DNA from: Wyeomyia smithii
Lineage: Eukaryota > Arthropoda > Insecta > Diptera > Culicidae
Direction: 5' to 3'
Length of the DNA: 64,000 bases
NCBI RefSeq assembly: GCF_029784165.1
Contig: NC_073694.1
Location: 164,886,118-164,950,117, forward strand
Both the position numbers and the translations under genes were made by a program. This document shows positions 56,484-64,000 of this stretch, piece by piece. The notes under the pieces are model-generated. The model had not been told where the DNA came from and ran no database searches. It was given only the letters and a program-made list of their open reading frames with translations. Every line of letters starts with the position of its first letter. Position 1 is the first letter of the stretch.

Positions 56484-58257
56484 TGTTTTATACATATTTG
56501 AGACATATTGTAATGATATTATTAACCTCGTAAGTTCACCTATACGGTCATGAAAAGCATTTACTGTGAAGTGGTTTTAACTATTTAAGTGACATGTTAT
56601 ATTCAGGAAATCTTCTTAGTTTTCCAACAAAGTTTTTAATATACTCCCTATCTTTTCCAGTAGAAACCAAAATGGTAACGGTAGAGGCTTGTAACTACTA
56701 CATTTCACATATTACTAATGAGACATAACGCAGCGCATGTGGAACGTAAAGGCTTCTTGATCTTGCTTATTTATGCTAAAATAAAAAAGACAATTTTGGT
56801 TTAAAATAGATCGCCAAAAAAAGTACCTCAAAGTACCTCTCTGAATTTTACTTTTTCTTTTTATATGGAATATCCTTGAAATTCTGGAAGAGATTGCCAT
56901 TGCTCAAGTTTGCTCTTTCGACCACAATTCACGTTTTCGAATGACACCTCTGCAGCCAAGAATGAGCAATGTATCGTATATCTGTCTTTTATTTTTATGT
57001 ATTATTTTTATGTATAACACGTGATTTATGTGTGAAACATATAAAAGATTCCCGGGTAAATAATATCTAGATGTTTTGCGATAGTAAACCGTATTCAAAC
57101 TTAATTAATAAAGAATTTGATAAATATAGAGATGAAAACTCATTGTTGTGGCGTTTAGGTCACTTTTTTGTTGCCTAGGAATTATTCAAATATGCTTTTC
57201 AAGCCTTTTATCTCAAAATGGATAACATTATAGGAAAATTATCATTTTATGCCTTTTTATGAAAAAATGGCGTTTGTGACACTTTTGCGATTACTTATTT
57301 CACTTTCGTTATTTATGCAAATAGTAGCTCCCATCAGTACTAAACATTTTTCGTGTTACACCAATTGAAAAAATGGCCTCAATGGCTGCTTTGATTTTTG
57401 TCCTGTATTCCCATACATTCAACGCACTGTGCGACGCGCAGGCGGCCATTTTTTTTAGAAGGCAATGTTAGCTTAGAGCGCTACTCGTATAATTGAAGTT
57501 CGAAGTATCCATATCATTATAGCCGTTACACATACCTTAACTTTAGTTGATATATCTGACTCGTGAAATTCGAGATTTTTGGGGGTTTTCTTCTTCGACA
57601 TGCTATGTGTAGCCGTATACCGTGTTTTTTTTAAGATTAGTTGCTGAATTTTTCAAAACATGTACCATGTACTAACTTGATATCCAAGGAAGATTTACTT
57701 TATGAACTTATTTCATTTTTGTCATAAGACTTACATTTTAAGTTTAGTAAAGCGGGCAATGTATGTAGTTTGCGAGAATCCGAAAATGAACGGGAATGGA
57801 AGGTGTGACTTTAGGCTTAGAAAAAATTTCCCTCGTCCAGACTTTTACTAAACTTAAAATCCAAGGAAGAGTTTCTTAAAATACTATTCTCTACAAACTA
57901 CCTTGACACATTATCCCTATATTTTGCTTCCTTGAGAAATTAGCGACAGCGCCGCCCTAGCAACAAAGTTTTGAACTACATAGTAATTACCAAAAGATGA
58001 CCAATAGTTTCAGGATCAATATTTGAGAATATATCGTTCATCTAGGAGGCAACCCTTAAGAGTTATTAATTTCGCCCTGATTTCAGCCCTTTCCGACCAC
58101 TGTGCGCCTGTTTAACAGGGCCCAAAATCACGTCCAACTGGGATGGTTATAAAGCATCCCTTACAAAATACAACGCCGAGCTATGCAAAGTCAGAGTCCG
58201 ATTCTGTGAGGACATTCAGGCTCTTCCTGAGGCAAAAAACGAAGTCCAAAGATGACA
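56484..58257. other. No recognised feature
   Basis: AT-rich DNA. Short unidentified frames at 56715-57098 (minus). The region 57340-57480 contains 'aaaatggcc' words in both orientations. 58090-58257 lies downstream of an R1 fragment but no longer matches R1 coding. Confidence 0.4.
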
Positions 58258-58588
58258 AGAATGGTCACACGAATGGGGCTCCCAAACGTGAGCTTGCCGT
58301 TGACCATCACCCCCAATAGCTTCAAGGATCGCTTTGAGGCGATAGTGCATCCACCGGCATTGATCGCCGCCTTCTGTTCCGATTTCCGGTTGTTCACCAC
58401 GATGACCTTTGTCTTATGATGCGCTAACTCCAGTTTCCTGGAGTGCATCCAATCCTCAACTACGCGTATGGATAGCGCAGCTTTCACCTCGGCCTCGCTG
58501 ACCGACTCGCCGTAGACCTCTACAGTTATATCGTCCGCGAAGTTCACAATCACCACTCCCGGTGGGAGCTTCAGTTTTAGCACACCGT
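58258..58588 (-). pseudogene. R1-type reverse transcriptase fragment
   Basis: The minus-strand frame reads VLKLKLPPGVVIVNFADDIT, VEVYGESVSEAEVKAALSIR, VVEDWMHSRKLELAHHKTKV and SLKLLGVMVNGKLTFGS. It is nearly the same as the equivalent part of the R1-type ORF2 at 60.9-61.2 kb, but is a separate copy (motif C NFADD against GFADD). It begins abruptly at a transposon piece (58589) and loses resemblance after TFGSP. Confidence 0.85.
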
Positions 58589-59095
58589 GCACGCAAGAGT
58601 TGGACTGTGCGTAACCGCATCAATATTGCGTCTTTTCAGAGCAACTTTTGTACTGTTCCGAAACCAGTACAACGAATGTGTGTTGTTCATAACGCATTTG
58701 GTGCTCTAGCAAATGTTCAATGTATTGGACGGCTTATACTCAAAACTTTTGTACTGTTCCGAAACCAGTACAACGAATGTGTGTTGTTCATAACGCATTT
58801 GGTGCTCTAGCAAATGTTCAATGTATTGGACGGCTTATACTCAAAACACTTTTGAAGTATTAACCGGTGCTAGTATTACCATGATGATTTGTACTGGTAT
58901 TGGTAATATTTTTCAGAATGCTGCTATCGTCAAATCAATGCAGGCAGTAATCAATACTGATAATCTTGGTACTGACTAGGTTAATGCAAATATGAACTGA
59001 TCGATTCACTACCATGAATCCGGTCATTCAATAACATCATCGAATCAATAACAATCAAAAAGACATTGGATTTGTTTGAAACATTTTGCATTTAC
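58589..59095 (+). repeat. Internal piece of the CACAGTA transposon family, with a 101 bp tandem duplication
   Basis: The sequence matches, inverted, the interior of 36118-37171: the words cacgcaagagttgga, gtgcgtaacc, aaccagtacaacg, aacgcattt and gtgaatcgatca (inverted) occur in the same order. A 101 bp unit starting aacttttgtactgttccg is present twice (58643-58743 and 58744-58844) with almost no differences, then a third start is seen. The CACAGTA ends themselves are absent. Confidence 0.75.
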
Positions 59096-59616
59096 CGACG
59101 ACTCTGCTTTTATTTATATGCATTCGGTTCCCTTGTGGTGACTCAGCAGCCGAAGCATCCTGCTTTTACCCATGCTGAGCAACCTTAAGCTGAACAGTTA
59201 AAGCCCTTGGTCTCCCCGGGACCGCCGTTAGACATTACTTCAGGGAGAGGGCCAGTCGTGCTTTTTGCACTTACCTCTACGAGTAGCAGAGCAGCCTATA
59301 CCGGCCAGTTAGTTAACTGCTAACTAACTGGGGCACATCGATGGTTTCCCGTCGATTGGTGCCCTGCAGAATACTAACGATCTGTGATGCGGCTTTGATG
59401 ACCACATCCCAGATTTCCCTATTCTCGCACATCCTACGCACAATGTTCTCTGGCGTGGTGTCCGTCCCACTTATTGCCAGCATTTCGTACCTTATCCGCT
59501 CGAAACGCGGACATGTGAAGAACACATGCTCCGCGTTTTCTTCTGCCATCTCGCCATTGAAGATGACCGTATAGTGTTGCGTATACCCCTCGCGTCGCGT
59601 TGGTCGAAGCACTGTA

Positions 59617-60568
59617 ACGTATGAGGAAAAAAAATCCGAACAAACTTTCAATTCCAAATTGAAACTTTGCGCAACTTATTTTTCTATACTTGTTTGTTTA
59701 TTCAAGTAATGTAACTCATTTACAAACCTCATAGGAAAAACTCAGCTCCACATCGCGCTGATTTCCTGATCTTCTGGGGTACTTGCTTTATAGCTTCCTG
59801 AATTCCGGATGTTTCAATTGCTTTGAGCTTCTTCTTGATTTTTCTCTTAAACAATCGACATTTTTTGCTGTGTAACCTTTATGGTAGACCATTCGCTTCA
59901 AATTTGCTCGGAAAATTTCAATAGACTGCAGCAGTGGCACATTTTGAGGATTGTTTTCTTTCGGAATAAACCCTATATTGCCTTGCCGCAAATCCGTTAA
60001 AGTTGCATTAGCATAGTTTGACAATGCAAGGTCTGGCCAAAACACTACTTTGTCATTTTTATAGTGCTTATATTTATTGTTTAAAACCCATTTTATGCAG
60101 ATACTAGTTCTTCGTTTTTCAATCAATCGGATATTGATTGCCCTGCTCACGATATGATTACGCCGACCGACCAGGCGTTTCCACCCTTAATTTCGCTCAA
60201 ACTTTGCTCTCTTGCAAAGTGCATTTTCGTCCGGTACCAGATTTTTTTTTAAAGGTATTTCCATTCTCGAAGAGTTTATCAATTATGAATATAACTGTTT
60301 TTTTTCTATATCCAAGATCTTGTGAATAGTGGAACACTTATAGAGAAGGCACTCATTTCGCTCACAAAAATTGCAAATCAATTTACGACGATCTTCTTTC
60401 GACCTCCACCTTTTTCCCAACTAAGCGTCACTTGACAGAATCGACTAGTCGTGTTACCAGTTATATAAAAGTGGCTCTCCATTTTGTGGAAAGGGATTTT
60501 TCGATTTGTGCAGCACCTTGAAATCGTAGACCAATTTAAAAGGTGTTCGGATTTTTTTCCTCAAACGT
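59617..60568 (-). mobile_element. 952 bp Tc1/mariner-type element nested in the R1 ORF2
   Basis: The ends acgtatgaggaaaaaaaatc and, inverted, acgtttgaggaaaaaaatcc form inverted repeats of about 24 bp, with TA on both sides (59615-59616 and 60569-60570). Inside, the minus-strand frame 60150-59788 encodes the C-terminal part of an IS630/Tc1/mariner transposase: VVFWPDLALSNYANATL (second catalytic Asp), GFIPKENNPQNVPLLQSIEI and LKRMVYHKGYTAKNVDCL. The last motif normally reads LRPIE before its acidic residue; here it is LQSIE. The N-terminal DNA-binding half and first Asp are not recognised, so the copy is deleted and non-autonomous. Confidence 0.85.
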
Positions 60569-61843
60569 TAAATCCTCTTTGACGATAGTGCTCTTCATTG
60601 GCATCATGCCAGCCAAGTCACAAACCGCCTCGAACGACACTGTTCGATATGCGCACGCGACCCTTAGGCACATTAGCCTGTACGTACTCTCGAGTTTGCC
60701 ACGATGGCACGAGGTACCCAAAACCTTGGACCACACTGGCCCTCCATACCTGAGTATGGACGTGGTCACGCTAGCAAGGACTTTGCGCCTGCTGCTACGG
60801 ACCGCCGAGCTGTTTGCCGTCATGCGAGATAGCGCTGCCACAGCCATGGAAGCTTTCTTGCAGGTATAATCGACGTGGTTCCCGAACGTGAGCTTGTCGT
60901 CGATCCTAACCCCCAGAAGCTTCAAGGAGCGTTTTGAGGCGATAGTGCATGCACCAGCACTGATCGATGCCTCATGCTCCGACTTTCTGTTATTTACAAC
61001 AATAACCTCTGTCTTATGGTGCGCTAGCTCCAGTTTCCTGGAGTGCATCCAGTCTTCCACTACGCGTATGGATAGTGCGGCCTTCAACTCCACCTCTCTA
61101 ATTGACTCACCATAGACCTCAAGAGTTATATCGTCGGCGAAGCCCAAGATCACCGCCCCTGGAGGGAGTGTTAGTTTTAACACGTCGTCATACATGGCAT
61201 TCCAAAGTACCGGACCAGTACAGGATGGAACCTTGCGGTACACCTGCGGTAACTAAGACGCTTTTCTGACCCTCGTTTGTGTTGTACACTTGCACTCGAT
61301 TCTGAAAGTAGTTGCCCAGAATCTTGTACAACGGCGCCGGCACTCTGAGGCTCTGAAGCGCTAAGGCTATGGAGTCCCAGCTGGCACTGTTAAACGCGTT
61401 GTTCACGTCGAGCGTGACGATCGCGCAATAACGAATGCCCCTCCTTTTACGTTGGATTGCAACCTCAGCCGTTCTAGTGATGAAGAGAATTGCATCCACC
61501 TACCTGTGGACCTACCTTTTCGAAAACCGAACTGGTTGCTTGATAGACCGTTCTCACTTTCTGTATATTTCACTAGTCTATTGAGGATTACCCTCTCAAG
61601 CACCTTGCCCGCCGTGTCCAGCAGGCAGATTGGTCTATATGCCTGGTGGTTTCCCGACCCTCGGCAACAGCACCAGCCTTTGGCGCTTCCACACGTCCGG
61701 GAAGAGCAAGTCGTCAAGGCATTTCTGCATGACTGCCTTGAACAACCCGGGTGATTTTTCGGCCGGGGCTAGCGCACCTCTGGTCTTGGCCATAACGATC
61801 CTGGAGGCGTCACCCCACGGGTTCGAATTGGCACTGGCGCATA

Positions 61844-62445
61844 CTGCCGGTACCCGGATAACTGTCCCATGATGAAAAACAACATGTTGAGAAAACGGCA
61901 ATTTAATATTATTCGTGAATTTTCGGCTTTCCAGCAATTACATCCAGAACCAACGACCATAACAGTTTCATGACAGCACAAGTTTATCGTTGAGAACAAA
62001 AAACCATGGATGAAACTGGTTTTACGTTATATAACTTGAAAAAAAGACAAAATGGGACAAAATATGCGGGTACATTTCGAAAGTGCTCGCATATTTCGTC
62101 CCATCACATGTAAATTCAACCAGCAACCGGCAGTATCATCGGCATCGTAGATTGTACTACAGAAAAACAACATTAGTCTAGTTAATCAAATGACATACTT
62201 CTATATGCCTAAAATAATCCGATATCCACTAATCTGGTGCAAAATTATATGTTTGCAATTTGCACCACTATGCAGTAGGACTGTGATGCGGGTACTTTTA
62301 ACTTGGTATTTTTTCCATGTTTTTCCATACAAAAGTATCAATTTTAATTTTTTTTCCAGAAAATATGATAACAGTTAAGTCGATTCCCGATGATAACTCA
62401 AAAGTGACCAAAATCAGTATGGGACAGTTATGCGGGTACCGGCAG
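61844..62445. mobile_element. 602 bp MITE nested in the R1 ORF2
   Basis: The ends ctgccggtacccggataact and, inverted, ctgccggtacccgcataact make a terminal repeat of 27 bp ending in gtcccat. The flanks are cata on both sides (61840-61843 and 62446-62449). Removing the element and one cata rejoins the R1 reading frame exactly between FERL and CASAN. The interior has no recognisable transposase; 'tttcgtcccatc' near 62095 repeats end-like wording. Confidence 0.88.
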
Positions 62446-63439
62446 CATAGTCGTTCGAAACAGGCTCGTTTACTGGCTCTGATTGCGCTCTTAAGCGTTG
62501 CCTTAGCGGATCTGAATGCGGCACCGCGTTCCGCTCTTTGCTCGTCGGAACGCGTGCGTTGCATCCTCCGTCTTGCACGGAGGCATGCACTACGTAGGCC
62601 TGCTATCGTTTCGCTCCACCAGTATGTCGGTGGTCTACCCTCCCTAGGCGGACGAGACCTAGGCATCGTGGCGTCACACGCCCATGACAACATCGCATTG
62701 AGATGGTCCGCACCCGGGTGTGGTTCTCCCCCTTCGTGCTTCCATCTAATGGCCTGCCCAAAAACATCTGCTTCGAAATGCAATATTTTCCAGCCGTAGA
62801 AGGATGGAATATTGGCCCTACTCGCTGCTTGCTTCCGCACGCCTACCTCATTGCGGACCGATTGGTTGTCGCTATTCGTGTAGCCGTCGTCTACCCTCCA
62901 GTTCGTGATCAGTCTCGGGCTACAGAACGTCACATCGATAATCGATTCCGCACTATTCCTGCTGTAGGTGCATTTCGTGCCAACGTCAGCCAAGTCTAAG
63001 TTGAGCTTTGCCAAAGCTTCCAACAGGATCTGGCCCCTCTGGTTGGCACAGCGACTTCCACACTCGACAGCCCAAGCGTTGAAATCGCCCGCAACCACCA
63101 ACGGCCATAGGCCCGTCAGTTCCACGGTTGCTTGATCGACCATCTGTGCGAACGTTTCGGTAGACCAACTTGGCGGAGCATAGCAACTGCAGTAGAATAC
63201 TCCAGCCACTTTGGCTATCACGTACCCCTCTCTGGAGGTCGACATAATCTCCTGAACCGGGGACCTGGCTGTCGTGCAAATGGCCGTCTTCCCAGACTTG
63301 TCCGATACCCAGTTACCGTTTCAGGGTGGGATGCGGTAAGGGTCCGAGTCGATGGCCACGTCCGACAGCGACTCAACAGCTGCTTGGTGTAGCAACTGCT
63401 GCGCCGCATAGCAGTGGTTCAGGTTTAATTGTATCACCC

Positions 63440-64000
63440 TCAAGCCTGCGGCTTTGTATCCGGCCGTGCAGCCGGACACTTGGGGCCTCCCATGGCGTGT
63501 TTGGCGTCCCGTTTACCGGTGCATACCAGACACTTGGGAGGTGTGCCGCAGTCCCGTGCTTTATGGCGCGCGCCACCGCCGCGGCGGCATAAATTGGACC
63601 TGTCGGGCCTTTAGCACGACCAGGATTTATGCCCCCGCTCAAAGCACCTGAAGCAAACGTCAGGCTGTTGGAAGGTGCCCAGGGGGCAGACCGAACAACC
63701 TACCTTCAACGTGGCCTTCTCCAGGCTTTTGTTACCCTCCGCTATTGGAAGCTTTATGGTAGCAACCTGGGTCCCGGCCGGGCCCCTGTGAAGACGAACT
63801 GCCGCCGCGGTCACTACCACTCCGCACTCCCGCTCGAAGGCTTGTGCTATGTCGCACCCTTCGGTGATCTCGTCCAGGTTTTTAAGCTGGAGCGTCACTT
63901 CAGGGATGGGGGCTCGGATTTGAACCTCCTCGCCTAGCACTTCCTGGGCCGCCTTTTTATAGGCACAGCCCTTACCCTTTGCCTCTTTGCGGAGCTCGAG
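63440..64000 (-). pseudogene. R1-type ORF1 (gag-like), C-terminal part
   Basis: The frame enters from the right edge with ELRKEAKGKGCAYKKAAQEV and continues EVTLQLKNLDEITEGCDIAQ, VRLHRGPAGTQVATIKLP, then zinc knuckles: CFRCFERGHKSWSC, a second one in which a Cys has become Gly (CRRGGG…HKARDC), and CLVCTGKRDAKHAMGGPKC. A TAA at 63611-63613 breaks it directly after the first knuckle, and the frame's natural end is TGA at 63440-63442. The three knuckles and the KxLKVGxSVCPL wording are typical of R1-type gag. The N-terminal half is beyond position 64000. Confidence 0.85.

Larger units (their letters stand above)
59313..63245 (-). pseudogene. R1-type ORF2, broken
   Basis: Endonuclease: GYVIAKVAGVFYCSCYAPPSW, PLVVAGDFNAWAVECGS, SIIDVTFCSP. 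After the first transposon: CASANSNPWGDASRIVMAK, then RT with GLFKAVMQKCLDDLLFPDVW, AYRPICLLDTAGKVLERVIL, NQFGFRKGRST, motif A TLDVNNAFNSASWD, motif B TAGVPQGSIL, motif C LGFADDITLEVYGES and VVEDWMHSRKLELAHHKTEV. After the second transposon: the tail AEHVFFTCPRFERIRYEM. The PGPDGIP region before RT is deleted. Frames change near 61720, 61500 and 61210, and a deletion before AEHVFF removes part of the C-terminal zinc region. There is no RNase H. Confidence 0.86.
59170..64000 (-). mobile_element. R1-type LINE with two nested DNA transposons, running off the window
   Basis: On the minus strand: ORF1 (from beyond 64000 to 63440), ORF2 endonuclease (63245-62450), RT (61840-60570) and C-terminal region (59616-59313), then a 3' UTR to about 59170 with the ccgggg-agacc word. 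Two DNA transposons interrupt it (61844-62445 and 59617-60568), each with terminal inverted repeats and a target duplication that explains the break. The 5' end lies to the right of the window. Confidence 0.85.

Overview
The window is eukaryotic nuclear DNA, AT-rich and packed with transposable elements. It most likely comes from a mosquito, and the large introns and the mix of element families suggest a culicine such as Aedes. The only host protein-coding gene I recognise is an insect allatostatin-A-type neuropeptide receptor, a class A GPCR. Two of its exons lie on the minus strand: the TM5-ICL3-TM6 exon (24310..24579) and the TM7 exon (3335..3493). Both are bounded by canonical splice sites in phase 0 and are separated by a 20.8 kb intron. 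The N-terminal exons (TM1-TM4) and the last exon were not found, so they probably lie outside the window on either side.

Layout. 1-3.3 kb: tandem repeats, a pogo-like transposon end and a 5'-truncated CR1-type LINE. 3.3-24.6 kb (the receptor intron and its two exons): palindromic MITEs, several copies of a histone-gene-like repeat with promoter motifs and a histone-type 3' hairpin, a 722 bp MITE with TA duplications, a CG-containing MITE, a dead mariner-type transposase, a dead RTE-type reverse transcriptase, a 1.3 kb repeat present twice in tandem with CA/CATA microsatellites, a near-perfect 114 bp hairpin, and a hAT element with 8 bp target duplication. 24.8-26.5 kb: an 11-bp satellite, followed by a long foldback element. 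28.6-28.9 kb: a decayed histone H2A pseudogene. 29.2-37.2 kb: a MITE, a long CR1-type LINE interrupted by a MITE and by a fragment of an I-type LINE, and a 1.05 kb TA-flanked DNA transposon. 40.7-44.4 kb: an RNase H fragment of one LINE and an R1-type LINE in opposite orientation. 44.4-46.9 kb: the same 11-bp satellite in inverted orientation. 46.9-50 kb: a stretch poor in recognisable repeats. 50.0-56.5 kb: an essentially full-length I/Loner-like LINE with a target-site duplication and a solo LTR nested in its first ORF. 58.2-64.0 kb: R1-type LINE sequence carrying two nested DNA transposons and running off the right edge.

Most elements are visibly dead (stops, frameshifts, lost catalytic residues, nested insertions), so the window records successive insertions and not a working gene set. 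The most informative structures are the nested insertions whose target duplications restore a reading frame when removed (61.8-62.4, 59.6-60.6, 55.5-56.1 and 34.1-35.1 kb), the inverted pair of 11-bp satellites, and the histone-derived material. Family names rest on protein and terminal motifs read by eye; no database search was possible.
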